The notes under the pieces: model-generated
What the model saw: the letters and a program-made list of their open reading frames with translations, nothing else
Databases searched by the model: none
What the model was told of the DNA's origin: nothing
Translations under genes and position numbers: made by a program
NCBI GenBank assembly: GCA_017622235.1
Contig: JAGARN010000002.1
Location: 105,458 to 169,457 of the forward strand
Source: Spirochaetaceae bacterium
GTDB taxonomy: Bacteria > Spirochaetota > Spirochaetia > Treponematales > Treponemataceae
DNA length: 64,000 bases
Direction: 5' to 3'
Shown: positions 1 through 8,114 of the stretch, piece by piece
Numbering within the stretch: the first letter of the stretch is position 1
Layout of the letters: each line of letters starts with the position of its first letter

Positions 1-1002
1 CTTGCAGGTGAAGATGTTAGAGCGGGTTTGACGGCAGTTCTTTCTGTAAAAATTCCAGAACCGCAGTTTGAAGGACAGACAAAGACAAAACTTGGAAATA
101 CAGAAGTTCGTGGTATTGTAACTTCTCTGGTGAATGAGCAACTTACATTGTATTTTGAGCAAAATCCTAGAGTAATAGAACAGATTCTGGAAAAGGCTGT
201 TTCTGAAGCTGCTGCACGAATTGCTGCACGCAAAGCAAAAGAAGCAACCAGAAGAAAAACCGGAATGGATAGTTTTGGTCTTCCTGGAAAACTTGCGGAC
301 TGTTCTTCAAAAAAACCGGAAGAATGTGAGATTTACATTGTAGAGGGTGATTCTGCGGGAGGTTCCGCCAAGCAAGGACGTGACCCAAAAATACAGGCAA
401 TTCTTCCTTTGTGGGGAAAAATGCTTAATGTGGAAAAAGTTCGTGCGGACAAAGTAATAAACAACGACAAATTGCAGCCTGTAATTGCTTCTTTGGGAAC
501 AGGAATTGGAAAAGATTTTAACATAGAAAAATTACGCTACCATAAAATCATCATAATGGCAGATGCGGATGTTGACGGTGCACATATTGCCACTTTGCTT
601 TTGACTTTCTTCTTTCGCTACATGCCGCAATTAATAGAAGCAGGTCATGTTTATATTGCTATGCCACCTTTGTACCGTGTTGAATATAAAAAAGACAAAC
701 ATTTTGTTTTTTCTGACGAAGAAAGAGACAAAGTTTTGATGGAGATAAAAACAAAAAATAACATCGACATTGATGACAATACAAAAAAGATAGAAGTTCA
801 GCGTTATAAAGGTCTTGGTGAGATGGAGTGGGAGGAACTAAAAGAAACAACCATGGCTCCTGCCAACAGAAAAATGAAGCGTGTCCAACTTACAGATGCA
901 GTGGAAGCCGACCATATCTTTAGTACGCTTATGGGAGAAGAAGTTGAACCTCGTCGCAAGTTCATAGAAGAAAATGCGGCGTATGCAACACTTGACGTTT
1001 AA
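1..1002 (+). CDS. gyrB: DNA gyrase subunit B, 3' part
   Basis: C-terminal 333 residues of GyrB; the 5' end lies before the window and the reading frame is open from base 1. GyrB is the ATPase subunit of the GyrA2GyrB2 topoisomerase that introduces negative supercoils. The visible part begins in the end of the transducer domain ([15 protein letters not shown]) and carries the TOPRIM metal site ([14 protein letters not shown] and the DxD in [10 protein letters not shown]) and the C-terminal tail motif [10 protein letters not shown]. The basic stretch after TOPRIM supports GyrB over ParE. gyrA follows after 30 bases on the same strand, so the two are probably co-transcribed. Identification is secure. 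Confidence 0.96.
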   Translation, partial: LAGEDVRAGLTAVLSVKIPEPQFEGQTKTKLGNTEVRGIVTSLVNEQLTLYFEQNPRVIEQILEKAVSEAAARIAARKAKEATRRKTGMDSFGLPGKLADCSSKKPEECEIYIVEGDSAGGSAKQGRDPKIQAILPLWGKMLNVEKVRADKVINNDKLQPVIASLGTGIGKDFNIEKLRYHKIIIMADADVDGAHIATLLLTFFFRYMPQLIEAGHVYIAMPPLYRVEYKKDKHFVFSDEERDKVLMEIKTKNNIDIDDNTKKIEVQRYKGLGEMEWEELKETTMAPANRKMKRVQLTDAVEADHIFSTLMGEEVEPRRKFIEENAAYATLDV

Positions 1003-1032
1003 GTTATTACAACAAGCATTATAGAGGAAAAG

Positions 1033-3480
1033 ATGGAAGAAATACAGACACCGGAAGGCGGAACTTTAATTCCTGTTTCTATTGAATCAGAAATGAAAAA
1101 AGCCTATATAGACTATTCTATGTCGGTTATTGTAGCACGTGCATTGCCTGATGTTCGTGACGGACTAAAACCTGTTCATAGACGTATTCTATATGCTATG
1201 AACGAGGAAGGTTTACACGCTTCTGGAAAAACACGTAAATGCGCCACGGTTGTTGGTGATGTGCTTGGACGTTACCATCCACATGGAGATTCTTCTGTTT
1301 ATGATGCTATAGTGCGTTTGGGACAGCATTTTTCTTTGCGATATATGCCAATTACAAAGCAAGGTAACTTTGGAGGCATAGACGGAAGTACAGCTGCTGC
1401 CTACCGCTACACAGAAGCGAAAATGTCTGCCATTGCAGAAGAAATGGTGGCGGACATAAAAAAAGAAACAGTTGATTTTATACCAAACTTTGATGACACA
1501 AGGCAAGAACCTGTTGTTCTTCCTGCAAAATTTCCATTCCTTTTGACGAATGGTTCAAATGGAATTGCAGTTGGTATGGCAACAAATATGCCACCGCACA
1601 ATTTACGTGAGGTTTGTTCTGCAATTTGTGCGTACATAGACAATCCAGAAGTTACAATAGATGAGCTATGTTCCCATGTAAAAGGTCCTGATTTCCCCAC
1701 AGGTGGAATTATCTTTGGCAAGCGTGGAATAAAACAAGCCTACAAAACAGGTCGCGGCAAACTTCTTGTCCGAGGACGTTTTACAATAGAAGTGGACAAA
1801 CGGGGAAGAGAAACAATCGTGTTCACGGAAATACCTTATCAGGTCAGAACCGACGACTTGTGCAAAAGAATTGGAGAACTTGCTCGTGACAAAATAATCG
1901 AAGGCATAGAATCAGTGAATGACGGTTCTGCTGGTGATGATGTTCGTATAGTAATAGAACTTAAGCGTGGAGCAATAGCAAAGATTGTTTTGAATCAGCT
2001 TTTTTCTAAAACGGCGTTGCAATCGTCTTTTGGTGTAATCAATCTGGCGTTGGTAAACGGAAGACCAGAAGTACTTACACTTAAAGACTTGATAAAGCAC
2101 TTTGTATCTCACAGGCAAGAAGTTGTTACAAGAAGAACCCAGTACGAACTACGCAAGGCAGAAGAACGGGCTCATATTTTGCGAGCCTTGATTGTTGCCA
2201 TTGACAACATAGATGAAGTAATCAAAATTATTCGTGTTTCTCGTGACACCCAGACTGCAAAAAATGGTTTGATGGAAAGGTTTGGCTTTGATGATGTACA
2301 AGCACAGGCCATAGTTGACATGCAGTTAAAGCGACTTACTAGTTTGGAAATTGAAGATTTACGCAAGGAACTTGCCGAACTAGAAGCATTAATAATTCAT
2401 CTTAAGGATTTACTTGCACACCCAGAAAAAATTCTTGCTTTGATAAAAGATGAAACCGGGGAAATAGCAGACAAATACGGTGATGACCGTCGCACAGATA
2501 TTGTGGCGGACGAAGTAGAGCAGATTAACATAGAAGATTTGATAAAAGAAGAAGAAATGGTTATTCTTATATCAAACCTTGGTTATATCAAGAGAATTCC
2601 TGTAACAGCATACAAAACGCAAGGAAAAGGCGGCAAAGGAAGTGCAAGTGCCAAACTTGTAGAAGACGACTTTATAAACCAAGTTTTCATAGCTTCTACC
2701 CACGATTATGTTATGTTCATAACAAATGAAGGTAAAGGATATTGGCTTAAAGTTCACGAGATTCCAGAAGCTGGGCGTAATTCCAGAGGCTCTCACATAA
2801 AAGGACTTTTGACGGTTTCTCCAAATGAAGAAATCACAACAGTTGTTTCCTTGAAAGAATTTAGTGATGACCAATATTTGTTTATGACTACAGCAGCAGG
2901 CGTGGTGAAAAAAGTTCAAACAAGTCAGTTTAGTAATGCAAAAACTCGTGGTATTATTGCAATTCGCTTGGATGACGGAGATAAACTTGTTTCTGCTTTG
3001 CTTACTAGTGGAAAAGATGAGCTTGTTTTTATCTCTCGCCGAGGTCAAGCCTTGCGTGTAACAGAATCTTCTGTGCGGCCTATGGGACGTGCAGGTCGTG
3101 GTGTTATGGGCATGAAACTTTCTCAAGGTGACGAAGTTGCAGCTGCCTTGCGTGTTGTTTCTGAAGAGTTAATGATGATTTTAACAGAAAAGGGTTCTGG
3201 AAAAAGAGTTGCTTTTGAAGAATTTTCTCCCCACGGACGAGGAACTGGTGGACAGCGTGTTTACAATGTAACAGAAAAAACAGGCGAAATAATCGGTGCA
3301 ATTAATGTTGCCGAGGGGGATGAAGCTGTTTGCATAACAAGCCAAGGGAAGTCTTTGCGTGTGGCTTCTGTTGATGTGGCAAAACAGGGTAGAGCTGCTT
3401 CTGGTGTGCGTGTATTCAACATAGACCCACCGGACATGGTTATTGGGTTGGACAGAGTTGCCAACGAAGAAAAAGAATAA
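1033..3480 (+). CDS. gyrA: DNA gyrase subunit A
   Basis: GyrA, 815 residues, the DNA breakage and reunion subunit. The N-terminal winged-helix region contains the active-site Tyr in RYTEAKM. The quinolone-resistance region reads HPHGDSSVYD, so Ser and Asp are present at the positions equivalent to E. coli Ser83 and Asp87, as in a quinolone-susceptible enzyme. A coiled-coil tower follows, then a C-terminal beta-pinwheel with a GyrA-box-like QGKGGKG, which separates GyrA from ParC. The start is preceded by AGAGGAAAAG. A strong terminator and parS-type sites lie just downstream. Confidence 0.97.
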   Translation: MEEIQTPEGGTLIPVSIESEMKKAYIDYSMSVIVARALPDVRDGLKPVHRRILYAMNEEGLHASGKTRKCATVVGDVLGRYHPHGDSSVYDAIVRLGQHFSLRYMPITKQGNFGGIDGSTAAAYRYTEAKMSAIAEEMVADIKKETVDFIPNFDDTRQEPVVLPAKFPFLLTNGSNGIAVGMATNMPPHNLREVCSAICAYIDNPEVTIDELCSHVKGPDFPTGGIIFGKRGIKQAYKTGRGKLLVRGRFTIEVDKRGRETIVFTEIPYQVRTDDLCKRIGELARDKIIEGIESVNDGSAGDDVRIVIELKRGAIAKIVLNQLFSKTALQSSFGVINLALVNGRPEVLTLKDLIKHFVSHRQEVVTRRTQYELRKAEERAHILRALIVAIDNIDEVIKIIRVSRDTQTAKNGLMERFGFDDVQAQAIVDMQLKRLTSLEIEDLRKELAELEALIIHLKDLLAHPEKILALIKDETGEIADKYGDDRRTDIVADEVEQINIEDLIKEEEMVILISNLGYIKRIPVTAYKTQGKGGKGSASAKLVEDDFINQVFIASTHDYVMFITNEGKGYWLKVHEIPEAGRNSRGSHIKGLLTVSPNEEITTVVSLKEFSDDQYLFMTTAAGVVKKVQTSQFSNAKTRGIIAIRLDDGDKLVSALLTSGKDELVFISRRGQALRVTESSVRPMGRAGRGVMGMKLSQGDEVAAALRVVSEELMMILTEKGSGKRVAFEEFSPHGRGTGGQRVYNVTEKTGEIIGAINVAEGDEAVCITSQGKSLRVASVDVAKQGRAASGVRVFNIDPPDMVIGLDRVANEEKE

Positions 3481-3570
3481 TTTTGTAACAAGCAAAACCC
3501 TGTTTTTGTTTGTATAAATAAAGAGGATGTTTTCTGGGTTAAAGGGATAAAACATTCTTTTTCATCAGGC

Positions 3571-3606
3571 CGGAGTCAGCAAAGGTTTTTGTTGACTCCG
3601 TTTTTT
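3571..3606 (+). terminator. rho-independent terminator after gyrA
   Basis: A 13-bp stem (3571-3583 with 3588-3600, one G-U pair) closes on a GGTT loop and is followed by TTTTTT. It lies 91 bases after the gyrA stop, so it probably ends the gyrB-gyrA transcript. Confidence 0.9.
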
Positions 3607-3607
3607 G

Positions 3608-3623
3608 TGTTTCACGTGAAACA
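3608..3623. promoter_or_regulatory. parS chromosome-partition site 1
   Basis: The 16-bp palindrome TGTTTCACGTGAAACA is identical to the canonical bacterial parS sequence bound by ParB/Spo0J. It starts two bases after the gyrA terminator. parS sites cluster near the replication origin in most bacteria, which fits the gyrase context. The ParB gene is not in the window. Confidence 0.88.
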
Positions 3624-3663
3624 TTCAATTTACTTTAGAACATATCGTTTTTAAGAACATATG

Positions 3664-3679
3664 TGTTTCACGTGAAACT
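3664..3679. promoter_or_regulatory. parS chromosome-partition site 2
   Basis: TGTTTCACGTGAAACT matches the parS palindrome at 15 of 16 bases; only the last base differs. It lies 40 bases after site 1 and 2 bases before the stop codon of the convergent XRE gene. A 9-base direct repeat AGAACATAT occurs twice between the two sites. Confidence 0.82.
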
Positions 3680-3681
3680 TT

Positions 3682-4092
3682 TTACTTTTCAATACTTCTA
3701 AGTTTTGAAAATCCTGTCGTTACCAATCCAACACTAAGCATGATGATTAAATTTTCAGTTTTTACAGGAACAGTTTCAAGTTCAAGTTTGGAAAGAACAG
3801 AAAGAATTAAAACAGCTATGCCCATTGCAAAACTTACAGCTATACATACCAATTCGACTAAATCAATTTGTTTTTGTTTTTTATCAGCAGGTTGACCGGA
3901 CATAAGTTCTTCTAAAGTGATTCCTAAAGTTTCTGATAATTTTGCAAGGGAAGTTACATCAGGGCATGAAATATCCCGTTCCCACTTTGAAACAGCTTTA
4001 TCTGTTACATTCATTATCTGAGCAAGATCAGCCTGTGTCATGTTTTTGTTTTTTCTTGCTTCACAAATAATTGTTCCCATGGTCTTTGTCAT
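3682..4092 (-). CDS. membrane-anchored XRE-family regulator
   Basis: 136 residues. Residues about 8-62 form a Cro/C1-type helix-turn-helix (TQADLAQIMNVTDKAVSKWE), a form common in Gram-positive and spirochaete XRE proteins, followed by a short linker. The C-terminal half has two hydrophobic segments (about residues 80-100 and 113-130), so the DNA-binding domain is probably tethered to the inner face of the membrane. Targets are unknown. It is convergent to gyrA and its stop codon almost touches a parS site. A 15-bp palindrome at 4191-4205, upstream of its start, could be its own operator, but this is inference. Confidence 0.75.
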   Translation of the reverse strand: MTKTMGTIICEARKNKNMTQADLAQIMNVTDKAVSKWERDISCPDVTSLAKLSETLGITLEELMSGQPADKKQKQIDLVELVCIAVSFAMGIAVLILSVLSKLELETVPVKTENLIIMLSVGLVTTGFSKLRSIEK

Positions 4093-4190
4093 AAAATACT
4101 CCTAATAAATTATATTTTGCTTTCTGAAAGCATAAGTTTATCATATATGGTAAAATCAAGTAGAAGCAATCTACAGAAAGTTCAAAAAAG

Positions 4191-4205
4191 TAAACTAATA
4201 GTTTA
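4191..4205. promoter_or_regulatory. 15-bp palindrome upstream of XRE gene
   Basis: TAAACTAATAGTTTA is a perfect palindrome with one central base, about 100 bases upstream of the XRE start and 375 bases upstream of ettA. It could be an operator for the XRE protein. No direct support exists, and short AT-rich palindromes also arise by chance. Confidence 0.3.
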
Positions 4206-4348
4206 GTGGCCTTCAAGAAAAAAGATTTTCTACTCCGAGTTTTAATCACCTACTACAAAGATATAACTTTTTTCCTACTTTTTGCTTTCCTATGCCCTTT
4301 GTCAATTTTTTTGTTAAGCTGTAGTTTTCCTCAGCAACCGCAGGGAAC

Positions 4349-4504
4349 AAAACTCGCACACGTAAAAGTGACCGACCTCCGTGTCGGCGGCGGGAAATGC
4401 GGGGAAGGCAATTCCTTGGAGGGCTCAGCTACGGCGTGCTGGACGATTCCTGCTCGCGGTCTGCCACCACGATTACACGCAACCTCGTTTACACGTCACG
4501 GCTT
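4349..4504 (+). repeat. GC-rich dispersed repeat, copy A
   Basis: This stretch stands out as GC-rich against AT-rich flanks. Its core (4349-4399, containing CGACCTCCGTG and GGCGGCGGGAAATG) is nearly identical to the reverse complement of 62963-63014; a 23-base section differs at one position. Both copies then run, after a less similar middle, into the decamer GTCACGGCTT (4495-4504 here, 62827-62836 on the other strand there). The frame that crosses it is open into ettA, but the encoded peptide looks like chance translation. Apart from this repeat and a palindrome, I see nothing coding in 4093-4580. Confidence 0.6.
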
Positions 4505-4580
4505 CATGTTTTGCTTACACGGACGGACGGGCGGAGTTTTTCTTGTATACATGAGGTCAAATTTCTTATATAATAACCTT

Positions 4581-6341
4581 ATGGCTACAACAGTTGACGA
4601 CAAAAAAATAATTTATTCAATGGACAGAGTTTCCCGTTCTTACGGGACAAAAACCGTGCTGAAAGACATCAGCATTTCTTATTATTACGGTGCAAAAATA
4701 GGTGTAATCGGTGCAAACGGTTCTGGCAAATCCAGTCTTTTCAAAATCTTGGCAGGCGTGGACACAGAATTTGTGGGGGAAACACATGTTTCACCAGGCT
4801 ATTCAATCGGATATTTGGAACAAGAACCAGAACTAGAAGCCGGAAAAACCGTAAAGGAAATCGTAAGCGAAGGCGTAAAAGAAGTTACAGACCTTTTGGA
4901 AGAATTCGACAAAATAAACGAGGCTTTTGGAGAACCTGATGCGGACATAGAAAAACTTTGCGAAAAACAAGCCGAAGTTCAAGAAAAGCTAGATGCCCTT
5001 GACGCATGGAACTTGGATTCTCGCTTGGAACTTGCAATGGACGCTTTGCGTTGTCCTCCGCCGGAACAAGTGGTAGACGTACTTTCCGGAGGAGAACGCC
5101 GCCGTGTCGCTTTGTGCCGGCTTCTTTTGCAAAAACCCGATATTCTATTTTTGGACGAACCAACAAACCACTTGGACGCAGAAACGGTCGCTTGGCTTGA
5201 ACGCCATCTTCAGCAATATGAAGGTACGATTATTGCCATCACCCACGACAGGTACTTTTTGGACAACGTGGCAGGTTGGATTTTGGAACTTGACCGTGGA
5301 GAAGGCATTCCGTTCAAGGGAAATTATTCAAGCTGGCTTGAACAAAAAGAACGTCGCTTAGCACAAGAAGAAAAAGGCGAAAGCGAACGCCGCAAAGCCT
5401 TGGCAAAAGAGCTTGAATGGATTCATATGAGTGCGAAAGGCAGGCAGGCGAAACACAAGGAACACATAACAAAGTACGAACAACTTTTGGCACAAGACGG
5501 CAAAGGACAAATAAAAGACACAAAAATTACAATTCCGGCAGGCCCACGACTTGGTGGTGTTGTAATACAAGCGGAAAACCTTACAAAAGGCTTTGGCGAC
5601 CGACTTTTGTTTGAAAATTTGAGTTTCAATGTTCCAGCAGGAGCAGTTGTGGGAATCGTAGGCCCAAACGGTGCAGGTAAAACAACGTTGTTCAAGTTGA
5701 TTGCAGACGCAGCAGGTCAAACTGTGGAACGCCTGGACGGCACTCCCGGCGGAGAAAAACCGGACGGCGGTTTGCTTCGTGTGGGTGAAACTGTAAAATT
5801 GGTTTACGTGGATCAAATGCGTGGGCTTTTGGACAACAATAAAACCGTGTGGGAACAACTTTCAGACGGATTGGATATAATCAAACTTGGTGCTGTAGAC
5901 GAAAAAGGTCGTCCCGTAAACGGTGCAATCAGAGAAGTAAATTCCAGAGCATATTGTTCATGGTTCAATTTTGCAGGGGCAGACCAGCAGAAAAAAGTCG
6001 GTGTGCTTTCCGGCGGAGAACGAAACCGTTTGAATTTGGCAATGATGTTAAAGCAAGGTGCAAACGTCCTTTTACTGGACGAACCCACCAACGACTTAGA
6101 CGTGGCGACAATTCGTGCTTTAGAAGAAGCCATTGAAGGTTTTGCAGGATGCGTTTTGGTGGTAAGTCACGACCGTTGGTTCTTGGACAGAATCTGTACC
6201 CACATCTTAGCTTTTGAAAACAACAGTCAGGTAATGTGGTTTGAAGGCAACTGGAGCGACTACGCCGAATGGAGGCGTAAACAACTTGGAGCAGATGCAG
6301 ACCGTCCCCACAAAACAATATACAGAAAGATGGAAAGGTAA
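4581..6341 (+). CDS. ettA: ABC-F ATPase, EttA type
   Basis: 586 residues from ATG 4581. It is a soluble ABC-F protein with two nucleotide-binding domains: Walker A GANGSGKSS and GPNGAGKTT, signatures LSGGERRR and LSGGERNR, and Walker B motifs ending DEPTNHLD and DEPTNDLD, joined by a charged P-site tRNA-interaction linker. There are no membrane segments. EttA binds the ribosomal E site and gates the first steps of elongation according to the ATP/ADP ratio. The frame is open to 4206, but that extra N-terminus covers the GC-rich repeat and has no ABC-F similarity, whereas residues after ATG 4581 lead directly into the first ATPase domain. A hairpin terminator follows. Confidence 0.9.
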   Translation: MATTVDDKKIIYSMDRVSRSYGTKTVLKDISISYYYGAKIGVIGANGSGKSSLFKILAGVDTEFVGETHVSPGYSIGYLEQEPELEAGKTVKEIVSEGVKEVTDLLEEFDKINEAFGEPDADIEKLCEKQAEVQEKLDALDAWNLDSRLELAMDALRCPPPEQVVDVLSGGERRRVALCRLLLQKPDILFLDEPTNHLDAETVAWLERHLQQYEGTIIAITHDRYFLDNVAGWILELDRGEGIPFKGNYSSWLEQKERRLAQEEKGESERRKALAKELEWIHMSAKGRQAKHKEHITKYEQLLAQDGKGQIKDTKITIPAGPRLGGVVIQAENLTKGFGDRLLFENLSFNVPAGAVVGIVGPNGAGKTTLFKLIADAAGQTVERLDGTPGGEKPDGGLLRVGETVKLVYVDQMRGLLDNNKTVWEQLSDGLDIIKLGAVDEKGRPVNGAIREVNSRAYCSWFNFAGADQQKKVGVLSGGERNRLNLAMMLKQGANVLLLDEPTNDLDVATIRALEEAIEGFAGCVLVVSHDRWFLDRICTHILAFENNSQVMWFEGNWSDYAEWRRKQLGADADRPHKTIYRKMER

Positions 6342-6362
6342 TTAAATAGTTTAGTAAAAAAA

Positions 6363-6398
6363 TTGTCCTCGTAATAAAATCCGGGGACAAATTTTTTT
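6363..6398 (+). terminator. terminator after ettA
   Basis: TTGTCCTCG (6363-6371) pairs with CGGGGACAA (6382-6390) with one G-U pair, and is followed by ATTTTTTT. It lies 21 bases after the ettA stop. Confidence 0.85.
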
Positions 6399-6407
6399 CA
6401 TTTTTTC

Positions 6408-6436
6408 TTGTTGTATTGTTATTTTTGCATTATAAT
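6408..6436 (+). promoter_or_regulatory. probable sigma-70 promoter for GGDEF gene
   Basis: A perfect -10 TATAAT at 6431-6436 is spaced 17 bases from TTGTTG at 6408-6413, a partial -35. The ATG of the GGDEF gene is 8 bases after the -10, so the transcript would have almost no leader if this promoter is used. Confidence 0.5.
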
Positions 6437-6444
6437 ACAGAGGT

Positions 6445-7500
6445 ATGAAAAGCACTAATAAGGGCTCCTGGTTTCTCAAAAGTAATAAATTGCTAGTTCT
6501 TCTATTAAGTTTTGTGCATTTATTTTTTTTGGTTCAGTTTGTCTTTTTGCGTTGTAAAGTTTTAATATTGTACAACCTTATTAGTACGATTTTATATGTA
6601 TTCCTTACAATAATTTACAACGAAAAAAGTGGTTTTGTTGTTTTAGCTATAGCGTCAACAGAAATTTCTTTATATGCTGCACTTCTTACAGTTTTTTTGG
6701 GTTCAGAATCTGGTTCTATATATTTTTCATTTGGAATGCTTGCTGCGGTCTTTCTTTTTTCTGTCAACTTACGAGAACCTTTGTATAAATATATTATAAT
6801 GGCTTTTCCTTGTATTTTTGTTACTTTTTTTGTTTTTTTCTGGAAAGGGAATCCTTTTTTAGGAACAAAAATTCAAACCGAAACATGGTATACTTTTCAT
6901 AGGTTTAGTACATTAATTGTTTCAATAAGTGCTTTACTTTATTTGTGTATAAATGTGCATTTGCAACAGGCGGCAACTAATAAAGAAAATGAGGAATTTA
7001 TTTATCAACTTAAGTTTCTTTCCAACCATGATACTCTTACAGGGTTGCCAAATCGACGAATGATTCTAGAACGTGTAAAAACCTTAAAAAAATATTCTGT
7101 TGCGATATTTGATGTAGATGATTTTAAAAAAATAAACGACTCGTATGGTCATGAAATAGGTGATAAGGTTCTTTGTGGAATAGTAAACTGTATACTTAAA
7201 GAATTGCAATCAGAAACCTTGTTTGGTCGATGGGGTGGAGAGGAATTTTTGATTATTTTTCCAGATGTTGAGAGAAAAGAAATAAAAACCTTGATGAATA
7301 GTGTTGTAAAAGCGGTAGAAAATGAAAAGTTTGTTTTTGACGGGATTAATGTAAATGTAACGGTTACAGCTGGTGTTGCAGATACCACAAGTGCAGATAA
7401 CTTTGATGAAGTAGTAGCTTTTGCAGATTCGTTAATGTATAGGGGTAAACTTGCAGGAAAAAACCAAGTTGTTTTTTCAAAAAAATCTTTTTTACTTTAG
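6445..7500 (+). CDS. membrane-bound diguanylate cyclase (GGDEF)
   Basis: 351 residues. The first about 175 are hydrophobic with roughly five or six membrane spans. The C-terminal half is a GGDEF domain starting at NHDTLTGLPNRR, with the metal-binding FDVDDFKKIND and active-site loop GGEEF. These residues indicate an active cyclase making cyclic di-GMP from two GTP. I do not see the RxxD inhibitory site at the usual spacing before GGEEF, so product inhibition may be weak. The input signal is unknown. The next gene starts 8 bases downstream and may share the transcript. Confidence 0.88.
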   Translation: MKSTNKGSWFLKSNKLLVLLLSFVHLFFLVQFVFLRCKVLILYNLISTILYVFLTIIYNEKSGFVVLAIASTEISLYAALLTVFLGSESGSIYFSFGMLAAVFLFSVNLREPLYKYIIMAFPCIFVTFFVFFWKGNPFLGTKIQTETWYTFHRFSTLIVSISALLYLCINVHLQQAATNKENEEFIYQLKFLSNHDTLTGLPNRRMILERVKTLKKYSVAIFDVDDFKKINDSYGHEIGDKVLCGIVNCILKELQSETLFGRWGGEEFLIIFPDVERKEIKTLMNSVVKAVENEKFVFDGINVNVTVTAGVADTTSADNFDEVVAFADSLMYRGKLAGKNQVVFSKKSFLL

Positions 7501-7508
7501 GAAATTGA

Positions 7509-8069
7509 ATGAAACGAATAAAATACATTTTTTCTCTTATTCTTATTCTGTGTGCTTTTGATTGTTTTGCTGAGGAAAAAATAAAAATAGGTTTTTCTTT
7601 TGGAACGGCAGCTGTTTCTTATGGTGACGAAGAAAGAAAATCTATGGGCAAAAACTTAAATCGTGTGGTATTAGAAGGAGATGTTGCATTAGGATTTGTT
7701 CTTGCAAAACCGTTAAATTTTTCCATAGGTGCCGTATCTCTGTGTGATTTTAGATTTCAAGATGGGCAGCATTTTAATTTAATAGATTATGCTTTTTATA
7801 CTGGGATTCGATTATATCCAGGTATTGGTGGTTTAAGAGCAGGAATTGATTATATGCTTGGACGACGCACAGATTTTATTAACATTGAATCTGTTGCAAA
7901 GGAAGTATATTCAACACAATGGGGAAATGGATTCCGTTTTTCGGTTGAGTACGATTTTTCTTATGGTGTAGATGGATTTGCTCCGATGATAGGAGGTTCT
8001 TGGCGACATATGCCAAGAGGTGGTTATTCCGATAATATTTTTTCTATATTTTTTAGGTGCAATATTTAA
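7509..8069 (+). CDS. exported beta-barrel-like protein, unknown function
   Basis: 186 residues. The N-terminus is a signal peptide (hydrophobic run ending CFAEE, cleavage after about residue 21). The rest alternates aromatic and glycine-rich segments, as small outer-membrane beta-barrels do, and ends FFRCNI. I recognise no family. It starts 8 bases after the GGDEF gene with an AGGAAA ribosome site, so the two probably form an operon; whether cyclic di-GMP signalling involves it is unknown. Confidence 0.65.
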   Translation: MKRIKYIFSLILILCAFDCFAEEKIKIGFSFGTAAVSYGDEERKSMGKNLNRVVLEGDVALGFVLAKPLNFSIGAVSLCDFRFQDGQHFNLIDYAFYTGIRLYPGIGGLRAGIDYMLGRRTDFINIESVAKEVYSTQWGNGFRFSVEYDFSYGVDGFAPMIGGSWRHMPRGGYSDNIFSIFFRCNI

Positions 8070-8095
8070 AAAACCGGTATGGAAAACCATACCGG
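8067..8095 (-). terminator. terminator after rny
   Basis: A perfect 9-bp hairpin (CCGGTATGG / CCATACCGG, loop AAAA, 8074-8095). Read on the minus strand it is followed by TTTTTT, so it terminates rny. It may also slow transcripts arriving from the convergent gene, but that side has no T-run. Confidence 0.85.
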
Positions 8096-8114
8096 CTAAA
8101 ATGTCAAGTAAAAA

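Noticed and set aside
4206..4580. A 125-codon N-terminal extension of EttA
   Set aside because: It is an open frame only because the GC-rich repeat lacks stops; it has no ABC-F similarity, and the normal N-terminus begins at ATG 4581.
4196..6355. AATAGTTTAGT flanking ettA at both sides, as target-site duplication
   Set aside because: Eleven AT-rich bases with no inverted ends or transposase; chance is the simpler reading.
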